From Candidatus Omnitrophota bacterium (GTDB taxonomy: Bacteria; Omnitrophota; Gorgyraeia; Duberdicusellales; 4484-171), in NCBI GenBank assembly GCA_028717025.1, contig JAQUOR010000017.1:1-14916 (forward strand): a stretch of 14,916 nucleotides of DNA, given 5' to 3'. Under the pieces are notes generated by a model that saw only the letters and a program-made list of their open reading frames with translations, was not told the DNA's origin and made no database searches. This document shows, piece after piece, positions 1 through 8,019 of the stretch; position 1 is the stretch's first letter; the number at the start of each line of letters is the position of its first letter. A program made the position numbers and the translations under genes.

Positions 1-2
1 TC

Positions 3-833
3 TTTAAAAGAAAGTTAAAAGTATATGAAGTCCCGATATCGTATAACGGAAGAGATTATGACGAAGGTAAGAAAATAACCTGGAAAGATTTTTTTAGATC
101 GGTGTATTGGCTTTTGAAGTGCAGATTTGAAAGCTATGATATCGGAGCCGACACGCTTTACGCGATGAGATTGATGAAACACAACAACGCATGGGCATTC
201 AAACAGATAAAGCCGTATCTGGGCAATGCTATTTTAGAAGTAGGAGCGGGAATAGGTAATATTTCAAAATTTCTTACACCGCTTAAGAAGAACGTAACCT
301 TAATAGATGTCAATGCCGATTACCTGGAGTATTTGCGTTACCGGTTTATCGGCAACCCCAAGGTTAAAGTTTTGTGCCACGATATTGCTTCACGCGATCT
401 CTTAGCTCTTACACCGCTTAAGATCGACACCATTATCTGCATGAATGTATTGGAACATATCGAAGACGACAATCTCGTTTTAGAAAACTTTTATAACATA
501 TTGGAGCACAATGGGTACTGTATTATTATGGTGCCGGCGCTTAAGGCTTTGTATGCCCCGCTAGATGAGAAACTGGGTCATTTTCGCAGGTACGATAAAA
601 AAGATCTGCTGCCAAAACTACACGCAAATCATTTTGTGGTCGAAAAAATTTATTATTATAATCTTTTTTCAAGCCTTGGATGGTTTGTCAGCGGTTGTCT
701 CCTGCGGCAAAAAAAGGTTACGGCATCCAAGGTCACTATTTTAGATAAATTCATACCTTTATTTGAAGCAATAGAAAGCAAAATCACTGTTCCTTTTGGC
801 TTGTCGCTTGTTGCTGTGTGTAAAAAAACATAA
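3..833 (+). CDS. Bifunctional GT2 glycosyltransferase / SAM methyltransferase, 3' part (partial)
   Basis: The reading frame is open to the left edge, so this is the C-terminal 276 residues of a longer protein. The GTG at 102 is internal and not a believable start. Residues 8-23 (EVPISYNGRDYDEGKK), followed by ITWKDFFRSVYWLLKCRF, are the characteristic end of a DPM1-like GT2 catalytic domain (polyprenyl-phosphate sugar transferase type). They run without a break into a class I SAM methyltransferase. Motif I is ILEVGAGIG near residues 77-85, the acidic residue after strand 2 is in LIDVNADYL, and MNVLEHIEDD is the post-motif II segment. The C-terminus has the hydrophobic stretches typical of these fusions. 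The family is known as a bifunctional glycosyltransferase/class I methyltransferase. Sugar and methyl acceptor cannot be read from sequence. It lies upstream of further glycosyltransferases, which supports a surface-glycan role. Confidence 0.85.
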   Translation, partial: FKRKLKVYEVPISYNGRDYDEGKKITWKDFFRSVYWLLKCRFESYDIGADTLYAMRLMKHNNAWAFKQIKPYLGNAILEVGAGIGNISKFLTPLKKNVTLIDVNADYLEYLRYRFIGNPKVKVLCHDIASRDLLALTPLKIDTIICMNVLEHIEDDNLVLENFYNILEHNGYCIIMVPALKALYAPLDEKLGHFRRYDKKDLLPKLHANHFVVEKIYYYNLFSSLGWFVSGCLLRQKKVTASKVTILDKFIPLFEAIESKITVPFGLSLVAVCKKT

Positions 834-863
834 TATTTCAAAAAACCGGTTTATCCCGAAAGC

Positions 864-902
864 AGCATTCGTGTGCATGCGGTGTATTCTGCGCACGATG
901 CT
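864..902. repeat. Imperfect inverted repeat between glycan genes
   Basis: AGCATTCGTGTGC (864-876) and GCGCACGATGCT (891-902) can pair over 12 positions with one bulged T and one G-T wobble around a 14-base loop. No T-run follows on either strand, so it is not a standard intrinsic terminator. It sits in the 131-base gap between the fusion gene and the GT4 gene and could be an RNA processing or stability element. Function is inference. Confidence 0.45.
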
Positions 903-964
903 ACAGGACCTATCATAAAAATAAATAGGGCAGTTAGGGCCGTTTAAGAGCAGTTCGGTGTATA

Positions 965-1954
965 ATGAAAAAAATTATATTTCTCCATCAAAGCTGGACC
1001 GGCTTCGAAAAAAGAGACTGGAAAATACTTAAGAACAATTTTTGCGCACAAGACCTGCGTCTTTACACGGATACTTTGTTAAAAATACCCCAGGGGATAC
1101 GCGCAATAAAAAAAGCCGATGCCGTATTCTGCTGGTTTGCTTCGCGATTGTCATTGATACCTCTGGTGTTTGCAAAAATTTTCAAAAAGAAAATAATTCT
1201 GGTTGTCGGCGGATGGGATTGTGCGAACGTTCCGGAAATTAACTACGGAGCCTTACGCAGGGGTATTAAATTTTTTCCTACGAAGGTAATTACAGAATAT
1301 ATCATATCGTTGGCAGACAGAATCATTGCGGTTTCCGGATACAACAAGAAAGAAATCATTGAAAATTGCAAGATTTCTTCCGACAGAATTCATCTGATAT
1401 ATCATGGTATACCTTTCTGCCCTTGTGAGAAAAACTACAAAAAAGAAAATAGTGTATTGACCGTAGGCAACATAACAGAAAATAATTTAAAAAGAAAGGG
1501 TCTGGCAACGTTTATCAAGGCTGCGACGATGCTTCCGGAAACAAAATTTTTCATGGTAGGAAAAGTCGATGCGCGCGTGGAAAAATATTTGCAGGATTCT
1601 GTGCCCAAAAACGTGATTATAACCGGTTTTGTGGACGATGAAGCATTATGTCAATTCTATTCCAAGGCAAAAGTGTATGTTCAGGTATCATACCATGAAC
1701 AGTTCGGATGCGCGCTTGCCGAAGCCATGGCGCATGGATGCGTGCCCGTGGTAACCGATACGTCAGCGCTCCCTGAAGTAGTGGGCGAGGCCGGTTACTA
1801 TGTACCATATGGTGATGCAGAAAAGACCGCGGCTGCTATTGCGACGGCTTTGACCGATGGGCAGAAGGGCGCAATGGCACAAGAAAGAATCACGAAATTG
1901 TTCCCATTTGACAAAAGAGAGAAAGCATTAGTCGAGCTAATCGAACATACCTGA
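965..1954 (+). CDS. GT4-family glycosyltransferase (GT-B fold)
   Basis: This 329-residue protein matches a retaining GT-B glycosyltransferase of family GT4, which moves a sugar from a nucleotide donor to a growing glycan at the cytoplasmic face of the membrane. The N-terminal domain (about 1-155) contains VVGGWD at 80-85. The C-terminal donor domain starts with VLTVGNITENNLKRKGL near 164-180. The E-x7-E signature is E245 to E253 (EQFGCALAE), followed by AMAHGCVPVVTDTSALPEVV, typical of GT4 enzymes. It has no transmembrane segment. An in-frame stop at 935-937 limits the start, and ATG 965 is the only ATG available, although its ribosome site is weak. It follows a 131-base gap and is 12 bases ahead of the next GT gene, so the two are probably co-transcribed. 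Donor and acceptor are unknown. Confidence 0.9.
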   Translation: MKKIIFLHQSWTGFEKRDWKILKNNFCAQDLRLYTDTLLKIPQGIRAIKKADAVFCWFASRLSLIPLVFAKIFKKKIILVVGGWDCANVPEINYGALRRGIKFFPTKVITEYIISLADRIIAVSGYNKKEIIENCKISSDRIHLIYHGIPFCPCEKNYKKENSVLTVGNITENNLKRKGLATFIKAATMLPETKFFMVGKVDARVEKYLQDSVPKNVIITGFVDDEALCQFYSKAKVYVQVSYHEQFGCALAEAMAHGCVPVVTDTSALPEVVGEAGYYVPYGDAEKTAAAIATALTDGQKGAMAQERITKLFPFDKREKALVELIEHT

Positions 1955-1966
1955 TTATGAAGCGTC

Positions 1967-3010
1967 ATGAATGATCTCATGAGGAATAACGATTCCGGCA
2001 GCACTCGCAATCAGCCCCTTGTCTCGGTTATTATGCCCGTGCGCAACGAAAAAGGATTTATCGCACGCAGCATTGGTGCGGTCCTGCAGCAGGATTATCC
2101 AAAAGAAAAAATGGAAGTTATTATCGTCGACGGAATGTCGGACGATGGAACGAGAGACCTTGTGCAGAAGATAATCGGTGGCAGCGTGTCTTCTGCGCTT
2201 CGCATGGTTCTTTTAGATAATCCTTCCCGCATTGTACCTGCGGCACTTAATATCGGACTGATCCATGCGCAAGGAGAAGTCATTATTCGCGTCGATGGAC
2301 ACTGCGAAATACCGGTTACCTACGTACGCCAGTGCGTCGATTTATTAGAAAGCACCAAAGCAGATTGCGTAGGAGGGCTTCAGTATGCAGTCAGCAACGA
2401 TATAATGGGTAGTGCCATTGCTTTAGCGACAAGCTCACCGTTTGGGGTGGGAAACGCTTATTTCCGCTATGCAACAAAACCGGGATGGATGGATACGGTA
2501 TATTTAGGTGCTTACCGGCGGACAGTTTTTACGCGTATAGGAAAGTTTGACGAAGAGCTCATTCGTAATCAGGATGATGAGTTCAATTTCAGGCTTATCC
2601 AGGCAGGAGGAAAGATCTGGTTCGATCCGGCGCTCTGCACGCGCTATCATAGTCGCAGCACATTTGCGCGCTTATGGAAGCAATACTTTCAGTACGGTTT
2701 TTATAAGGTGCGGGTAATACAAAAACGAAAGGCGATACCTTCTTTTCGGCACATAGTGCCTCTAATTTTTGTTTTAGCGATCATGGGGGGGTCTCTTTTA
2801 AGTCTCGCTACCAAAAATGGCTTTTTGATTTTTATTGTTACTGCCCCCTATGTTACTGCGAACGTAATTTTTAGCGGTTGGGTTGCCCGGAAAAATCTTA
2901 AAACTCTGTTTTTTTTACCTTTGGCTTTCGCCATTATTCACATAAGTTACGGAATGGGATTTCTTGCAGGGTTATGGCATTTTAGGAACGCGACACGGAA
3001 AACGCCATGA
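1967..3010 (+). CDS. GT2 glycosyltransferase, ExoA-like
   Basis: The 347-residue protein is an inverting GT-A family 2 glycosyltransferase anchored in the inner membrane. The catalytic domain runs from about 17 to 250: VSVIMPVRNEKGFI at the N-terminal strand, D55 in IIVDGMSDDGT (nucleotide binding), D110 in RVDGH (the metal-binding region), and NQDDEFNFRL at 201-210 (catalytic base region). The acceptor-side helix LWKQYFQYGFYK is at 236-247. Three hydrophobic segments follow at about 263-281, 284-300 and 312-336. This layout and the RVDGH and NQDDE motifs are those of the ExoA-like group used in succinoglycan-type exopolysaccharide synthesis (a beta-glucosyl transfer in ExoA itself). Substrate here is not known. 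ATG 1979 is an alternative start. The stop overlaps the next gene's ATG by four bases (ATGA), which indicates translational coupling. Confidence 0.88.
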   Translation: MNDLMRNNDSGSTRNQPLVSVIMPVRNEKGFIARSIGAVLQQDYPKEKMEVIIVDGMSDDGTRDLVQKIIGGSVSSALRMVLLDNPSRIVPAALNIGLIHAQGEVIIRVDGHCEIPVTYVRQCVDLLESTKADCVGGLQYAVSNDIMGSAIALATSSPFGVGNAYFRYATKPGWMDTVYLGAYRRTVFTRIGKFDEELIRNQDDEFNFRLIQAGGKIWFDPALCTRYHSRSTFARLWKQYFQYGFYKVRVIQKRKAIPSFRHIVPLIFVLAIMGGSLLSLATKNGFLIFIVTAPYVTANVIFSGWVARKNLKTLFFLPLAFAIIHISYGMGFLAGLWHFRNATRKTP

Positions 3011-3705
3011 ATAGAGAGAAGGAAACAGAACGGTTGAATGAAGTATACCAGGGGTATAGCCGAAGCAAGCATGTTCAGGAAAAATGGCGCCATAATAGCA
3101 AGGGTAATCAGTTCATCGGTGCCCGACGAGACGAAACCATAGAGGGTATTTTAAAAGAGAAACATTATTTCCCCTTGGAAGACAGAAAAATTCTGGATAT
3201 AGGCTGCGGCAATGGCGACGTTCTTGCGCATTTTTTGAATTGGGGGGCACAGGCAAAAAATTTATACGGAGCCGACTTGATCAGTGAAAGGATTGATGAG
3301 GCAAAACGACACTATCCTTCGTTCGAATTACGCTGTGTCAATGCTGAAAAGCTCGATTTTCCCGATAATTTTTTTGATTTAATTTTAATATTCACCGTTT
3401 TTAGCTCCATCCTTGATGAGTCGATGGCGCATGGTTTGGCTAAAGAAGCTATGCGCGTTTTAAAGAATGGCGGCCTCGTTCTTGTGTACGATGTGCGCTA
3501 TTCGAATATTTTTAATCCCCATACGCGACGTATAACCAAAAAAGACATAATAAATTATTTTCCTGGCTGTGATTTCAAGTGTGTACCTTTAACATTGATC
3601 CCACAATTGGCCAGGTTTTTTGCGCCGCTATCGTATACGGTATGCCGTGTCTTAGAAAAAATACCATTTTTAAGATCGCATTATTTAACGATACTGCAGA
3701 AATGA
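3007..3705 (+). CDS. Class I SAM-dependent methyltransferase
   Basis: The 232-residue soluble protein has a Rossmann methyltransferase fold. Motif I is ILDIGCGNGDVL at 62-73, the acidic residue that binds the SAM ribose is D90 in LYGADLISERI, and the adenine-contact segment is VNAEKLDFPDNFFDLI near 111-126. After NGGLVLVYDVR (154-164) a C-terminal region ends the domain. The family includes methyltransferases that modify sugars and lipid-linked glycans. The start overlaps the GT2 stop by four bases, so it is translated with a glycosyltransferase, which favours a glycan acceptor such as a hydroxyl or terminal sugar. The acceptor is inference. It differs from the methyltransferase domain at the left edge in length and in lacking any GT domain. 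Confidence 0.88.
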   Translation: MNREKETERLNEVYQGYSRSKHVQEKWRHNSKGNQFIGARRDETIEGILKEKHYFPLEDRKILDIGCGNGDVLAHFLNWGAQAKNLYGADLISERIDEAKRHYPSFELRCVNAEKLDFPDNFFDLILIFTVFSSILDESMAHGLAKEAMRVLKNGGLVLVYDVRYSNIFNPHTRRITKKDIINYFPGCDFKCVPLTLIPQLARFFAPLSYTVCRVLEKIPFLRSHYLTILQK

Positions 3706-3751
3706 TTAAAATCAGGCATAGTGCAGTTGTCAATTTTCGTAAAGGAGCAGC

Positions 3752-5332
3752 ATGTTGGTCAAAAAAAGCATAAGCTTTGTCGCTGCGCAAAGGAAAGATA
3801 TTTTTTCAATGCTTTGTCTTGGCGCAGTGTGCATATTTTTTGTGTATATTTTCCATTTCGATGTTTTTTTAAGCAGCGATTCCGCATGGGCCGCAATCGT
3901 TGAGCTGCAGCTTATCAGGGATGGCCTTGGCAGTTTGAGCGCACTCCAGCATACTCACGGGGTGTTGTATCTTTTCGGTTATTATGTATTCCAGTGCGGC
4001 ATTTTAAAATTATTGCATGTGTCTCCCGGAAATATAATGCAGAGCTTAAACGTAATAAATGGATTTCTGTTTGCGGCAAATATAATTTTACTGTACCTAT
4101 TACTGCGAAAGCTGTCCTTTAACAGGATGCTCTCTGTGTCTTTATCTCTCCTTTATTTTTTCATGCCCCTTGTTTTTCATCTTTCGCTTTATACGACAAG
4201 CGTAACATGTTCATTATTTTTCTTTATCCTTTCCAATATCTTTTTTGTTTCTTATTTAACCGATTCCAAGAAAATAAATTTACTTTTCGTTTTCTTTTTC
4301 TCTCTTGCGGCCATAGTGATGAGAGCTGACGCGTTCCTATTTTATTTTTCTTTTATCTCGCTGGCCATCCTGGAAAAGAAGTCGTTAAAAAAAGCATTCT
4401 TTATCTACATGGTAAACATTGGCATAATGTTTATAGGATTTTTAGTCGCCCAAAAGATATTTTTGGGAGAGGGAGTATATCATAGACTCGTATCTGAAGC
4501 CCATTCTTTTTCTGAAAAGATCAGTTTTAATTTAATATTCATGGATTTTGTACAACTCTCGGTAGCCATGGGCATCGGCCTGGTCCTTACCGGTTTATTT
4601 TTCCTTACGTACCGCATGACCTTAAGAGATTTTAGAATACCCTGTGCGACTTTAATCTGGTTATTGCCGATGTTTCTCTATGTTTTATTTTTTCCCGCCA
4701 TTCCCATGGCAATCGTCCGTCTTGCGAGCCCCGCTTTCATCGGCCTTATACTACTTATAGGCAAGACTATCGAGAGCAGAACCCCCAACAACATCAAGCA
4801 GCAATTTTTATTTATTTTGCTTATTTATTGCATACATTTTGCAACCATGCCGTTATCGTACTATTTAGTAAAACAATATTACCATTTACGAAGAGCCTAT
4901 AAACCGGGAGAAAGAATAGTCGTTGACCATCTTCCTTTGGGGAACATATTCGTCAATGCATACCATCTAAGAGAAGAAAAGCGTAAAGCCTGGCATAATG
5001 CGCAGAACGTAATAAGCAACCATGATAAAGTCGTTGTGTTAAGCGATAATACAAACCTGCCGTCCTATTATTATTTCTTATATTATTTATGCGATGGCAT
5101 ACGTATGCGTAAACTTGAGAACACTTCCTCGCACTGGGTTTTCAAGAATAAGGAATTTATTTTTATTGACGTAGAGCCGCACTATAATAAAGAAGCTCTC
5201 TGGCAGTTATTAAATGACCCCAGATACGCAGAATTTTCCATACACTTTGCGTTGTTCATACCGGAGAGAACTCCAAAACTCTATAATGAAATCAAAGATT
5301 TTTGTAATAGGAATAAAAGAGAAATATTCTAA
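3752..5332 (+). CDS. Polytopic membrane protein, GT-C glycosyltransferase-like
   Basis: This 526-residue protein has about ten hydrophobic helices (roughly 18-37, 71-89, 100-119, 128-146, 151-169, 176-205, 215-234, 262-286, 299-338, 352-372) and then a soluble tail of about 150 residues (373-526). The first extracytoplasmic loop carries D43 in SSDSAWAA, the place where GT-C enzymes (GT39/ArnT type) hold the catalytic acidic residue. On that basis it may transfer a sugar from a polyprenyl-phosphate donor on the periplasmic side. No further signature is clear, so an O-antigen ligase or polymerase-like role is not excluded. The start is supported by AAAGGAG at 3741-3747, four bases before the ATG. 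It lies 46 bases after the methyltransferase, inside the glycan gene run. The fused GT2 at the left edge has the end of a polyprenyl-phosphate sugar synthase-like domain and could supply such a donor. Confidence 0.75.
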   Translation: MLVKKSISFVAAQRKDIFSMLCLGAVCIFFVYIFHFDVFLSSDSAWAAIVELQLIRDGLGSLSALQHTHGVLYLFGYYVFQCGILKLLHVSPGNIMQSLNVINGFLFAANIILLYLLLRKLSFNRMLSVSLSLLYFFMPLVFHLSLYTTSVTCSLFFFILSNIFFVSYLTDSKKINLLFVFFFSLAAIVMRADAFLFYFSFISLAILEKKSLKKAFFIYMVNIGIMFIGFLVAQKIFLGEGVYHRLVSEAHSFSEKISFNLIFMDFVQLSVAMGIGLVLTGLFFLTYRMTLRDFRIPCATLIWLLPMFLYVLFFPAIPMAIVRLASPAFIGLILLIGKTIESRTPNNIKQQFLFILLIYCIHFATMPLSYYLVKQYYHLRRAYKPGERIVVDHLPLGNIFVNAYHLREEKRKAWHNAQNVISNHDKVVVLSDNTNLPSYYYFLYYLCDGIRMRKLENTSSHWVFKNKEFIFIDVEPHYNKEALWQLLNDPRYAEFSIHFALFIPERTPKLYNEIKDFCNRNKREIF

Positions 5333-5387
5333 TGATGTCACAAAGAGGCATTGTCCGCGACAATAAAAAAAGCGTGAAAGAGCACTG

Positions 5388-5972
5388 ATGGCTAAGAGGA
5401 TATTCGATATCATTTTTTCACTGGTTGTTTTATTTTTTTCCATCCCGATTTTTATCGTCGTTGCATTCGCGATAAAATTAGATTCCCCCGGCCCGGTTAT
5501 TTTTAAACAACGCAGGGTTGGGAAAAACGGCATTCCTTTCACTATTCTTAAATTCCGGACCATGAGGACGCAAGCGGGAAGGCTTATCACTTCCGCGGGC
5601 GATGCAAGAATCAGCAAAACAGGGAGGTTACTACGTAGAACCAATTTCGACGAGCTTCCCCAATTTATCAACATCGTAAAGGGCGAAATGAGTGTCGTGG
5701 GGCCGCGACCGGAAATTCCTGAGATCGTTGCGTGCTATGCGCCTTGGCAGAAGGAAATATTACGCTTTAAACCGGGATTTACTTCATATGCGACCATGAA
5801 GTTCTTAAATGAAGAAAAGCTTCTGGAGAAGAAAAACCTTATGGAATTTTATTTAAAAGAGGTTTTGCCGCAAAAAATTAAATACGATTTAGAATATTTT
5901 GCAAGTAATCGTACCCTTATTAACGATATAGCCATTCTGCTGAAAACCGTGGGAGGAACGTTTGATGAATGA
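5388..5972 (+). CDS. Polyprenyl-phosphate phosphosugar transferase (PglC-type sugar transferase)
   Basis: The 194-residue protein is a monotopic phosphoglycosyl transferase of the bacterial sugar transferase family, the enzyme that starts glycan assembly by moving a sugar-1-phosphate from a UDP-sugar to undecaprenyl phosphate. It begins KRIFDIIFS with one hydrophobic re-entrant helix (7-30). It then shows SPGPVIFKQRRVG (33-45), FTILKFRTM (51-59), the catalytic Asp-Glu pair D88-E89 in NFDELPQ, and KGEMSVVGPRP (98-108). Length equals the small PglC-like form without the extra N-terminal membrane domain of WbaP. The start is ATG 5388 after a weak GAG-type site. The end overlaps the next gene by eight bases. 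The neighbouring dehydratase suggests that the first sugar is a 6-deoxy amino or keto-derived sugar, as in the Pgl system, but this is inference. Confidence 0.93.
   Translation: MAKRIFDIIFSLVVLFFSIPIFIVVAFAIKLDSPGPVIFKQRRVGKNGIPFTILKFRTMRTQAGRLITSAGDARISKTGRLLRRTNFDELPQFINIVKGEMSVVGPRPEIPEIVACYAPWQKEILRFKPGFTSYATMKFLNEEKLLEKKNLMEFYLKEVLPQKIKYDLEYFASNRTLINDIAILLKTVGGTFDE
5952..5956 (+). promoter_or_regulatory. Strong ribosome binding site setting the dehydratase start
   Basis: GGAGG lies eight bases before ATG 5965, inside the end of the sugar transferase gene. This favours ATG 5965 over the in-frame TTG at 5962 and over the ATG at 5977. Confidence 0.75.
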
Positions 5973-7857
5973 ACCAATGGAAAAAGAAACGCTGGTGGGT
6001 TTCGATAGTCTCTCTTCGCCGTTCAATAAGATCTTATTGTGGGTAAAATATCTTATTGATACGGCTTTGGTCATCTTAAGCTACTGGCTTTCGTATGTTA
6101 TACGCTTTGAGGGAGAAATCCCTGCGGAAAGTCTTGTGCTCTTCAAGAAAACAATCGTTATCTTTGCGGTATGCTTTTTTTTATGCGATTATTTTTTTGG
6201 CCTGGCCAAAGGTATATGGAGGTACGCCAGCTTACGGGATATAGAAAAGACAGGCGTATTTGTGCTGGTGAGCAATGCCTTAAGCATCTGCATGGCTTTT
6301 TTACTTTTACATAGCGCTATCGTAAAGATCCCACGCTCAGTATACATCATTAATTTTTTTATTCTCTTTTTAAGTTTAAGTGGAGTAAGGCTCTCTTACA
6401 GGATCATTTTCGATAAATTAAAATACCTGAATAAAGCGAGAGAAAATGTATTGATTGTAGGAGATCAGGATATCGCCGCGTCCCTTCAGTATACGATTCT
6501 TAAAAATGATAGTCATCAGTTTAGGATAATAGGGTTTATTACGTTTCAAAAACATCGCGTGGGAGATACGATAAATGCCATACCCGTTATCGGCACTATC
6601 GGCGACATAACGCCCCTGGTCAAGGAGAAGAACATACGATATATTTTTATTGCCGTGGATAACGCTTCTAACGAAGAAATGAAGAAAATCATAAAGATCT
6701 CTCAAGCCACCGGTGCGTTCGTGCGTATGGCTCCCTCCGTGGTTGATCTGGTCGATGGCAAATTTACCTTAAAGGGTTTACGTGAAATAAAATTTGAGGA
6801 TTATTTGGACAGAAAGCCGGTTACGTTTGATGTAGAAAAGATAAAGGATACTTTTTACGGGAAAACCATTATGGTCACCGGAGGAGGCGGTTCTATCGGC
6901 GCAAGCATATGCAAAGAATTATTAAAATTTTCTCCTCGCAAATTAATAGTATTGGACATATCAGAGACCAATCTTTTCAGGATCTCGTATGATTTAACCC
7001 ATAGGGAAGACGCAACCGCTCCCGGGGAAACGGAGATACTCTGTAAGATAGTCGATGTACGAAGTAAACAGGCGCTTGATAAAATATTCAGCGCGCACAG
7101 CGTAGAGTATGTCATTCATGCCGCCGCCCTAAAACACGTTTGCCTTTGCGAGCGTAATCCGATTGAGGCAATATTAACGAACGTATGCGGAACGCTTAAC
7201 ATGATGCGATGTGCCGTAGAATTTGGAGTGAAAAAATTCGGCTATATCTCTACGGATAAAGCCGTTGATGCAACTTCTCTGATGGGAGCGACGAAAAGGA
7301 CGGGAGAGTTGTTGATAAAAACATTCAGCAATAATGCCGCAGCAACGACTAAATTTATGGCGGTGAGGTTCGGCAATGTTATAGGTTCCTCGGGCAACGT
7401 CATCGAAATATTCACACAGCAGCTTCAGAAAGGAGAGCGTTTGACCATTACCGATCCCCAGATGAGCAGGTATTTTATGAGTTTAGATGAGGCAACAAAA
7501 CTGATATTACAGGCGATTTCCTTAGGCGAAGGCGGAGAGATATTCGTTCTGAACATGGGTAATCCCGTAAAAATAAAAGATTTGGCATACGATATCGCCC
7601 TGTTCTACGGTAAACACCTCAAAGAAGACGATATCGTGTATACAGGAAAACGTGAGGGTGAAAAAATATCAGAAGAATTATTCAATAACCGGGAAAAAAA
7701 GTTACCCACGATCTTCGCTAAAATTTTTAAAGTTGAAGAAGACCTGAATCTGGAAGGGATTTTAGAACAGATACAACACGTATGCGAGAGCGGCCTCCAT
7801 TACGATGAAGAGGCTGCAAAACGATTGTTGTTTGCGCTGATTAAGCGCGAAGCGTAA
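5965..7857 (+). CDS. Membrane NDP-sugar 4,6-dehydratase (PglF/CapD/WbpM family)
   Basis: The 630-residue protein has the full-length architecture of the family: four membrane helices (about 25-46, 58-80, 96-118, 122-146), a first Rossmann CoA-binding-like domain (about 160-265, starting NVLIVGDQD), and the catalytic extended SDR domain (about 300-590). NAD binding is TGGGGSIGASIC at 305-316. The usual TGAGGSIG has Ala at the third position, here Gly. HAAALKHV follows at 385-392. The catalytic segment STDKAV (429-434) with MGATK (440-444) keeps the Thr-Asp-Lys set and the Met-x3-Lys that replaces Tyr-x3-Lys in this family. The product would be a 4-keto-6-deoxy NDP-sugar, usually from UDP-GlcNAc. 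It overlaps the sugar transferase by eight bases, so the two are translationally coupled. No aminotransferase or acetyltransferase follows, so the final sugar cannot be named. Confidence 0.92.
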   Translation: MNEPMEKETLVGFDSLSSPFNKILLWVKYLIDTALVILSYWLSYVIRFEGEIPAESLVLFKKTIVIFAVCFFLCDYFFGLAKGIWRYASLRDIEKTGVFVLVSNALSICMAFLLLHSAIVKIPRSVYIINFFILFLSLSGVRLSYRIIFDKLKYLNKARENVLIVGDQDIAASLQYTILKNDSHQFRIIGFITFQKHRVGDTINAIPVIGTIGDITPLVKEKNIRYIFIAVDNASNEEMKKIIKISQATGAFVRMAPSVVDLVDGKFTLKGLREIKFEDYLDRKPVTFDVEKIKDTFYGKTIMVTGGGGSIGASICKELLKFSPRKLIVLDISETNLFRISYDLTHREDATAPGETEILCKIVDVRSKQALDKIFSAHSVEYVIHAAALKHVCLCERNPIEAILTNVCGTLNMMRCAVEFGVKKFGYISTDKAVDATSLMGATKRTGELLIKTFSNNAAATTKFMAVRFGNVIGSSGNVIEIFTQQLQKGERLTITDPQMSRYFMSLDEATKLILQAISLGEGGEIFVLNMGNPVKIKDLAYDIALFYGKHLKEDDIVYTGKREGEKISEELFNNREKKLPTIFAKIFKVEEDLNLEGILEQIQHVCESGLHYDEEAAKRLLFALIKREA

Positions 7858-7892
7858 GCATCTTCGGAATACCGTCTGTAAGAGTAAAACAG

Positions 7893-7921
7893 TTGATATT
7901 TTTTGTAATTTAAGTTAAACT
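7893..7921 (+). promoter_or_regulatory. Possible sigma-70 promoter before the FAD reductase gene
   Basis: TTGATA (7893-7898) and TAAACT (7916-7921) are separated by 17 bases. The -35 matches consensus at five of six positions and the -10 at four. It lies in the 162-base gap that ends the glycan gene run, about 98 bases before the next start, so it could give that gene its own transcript. The gap shows no gene and no clear terminator. Confidence 0.35.
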
Positions 7922-8019
7922 TCTTAAGGTGTTGCAAAGAGAATATTTTTGCATAATGGTCTAAAATCTATTTGTTCTTATATCCCGTTCGAACATAAAA
8001 AAGGGGAGATCCTGTAGCA

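Noticed and set aside
5352..5376. ATTGT-CCGCG-ACAAT followed by an A-run as a terminator
   Set aside because: The stem is five pairs, and the homopolymer is A on the plus strand. On the minus strand the T-run would come before the stem, not after it.
5210..5674. A 154-codon open frame on the minus strand
   Set aside because: It lies antisense across the ends of the GT-C-like and sugar transferase genes, both of which carry clear protein features. It has no recognisable domain.
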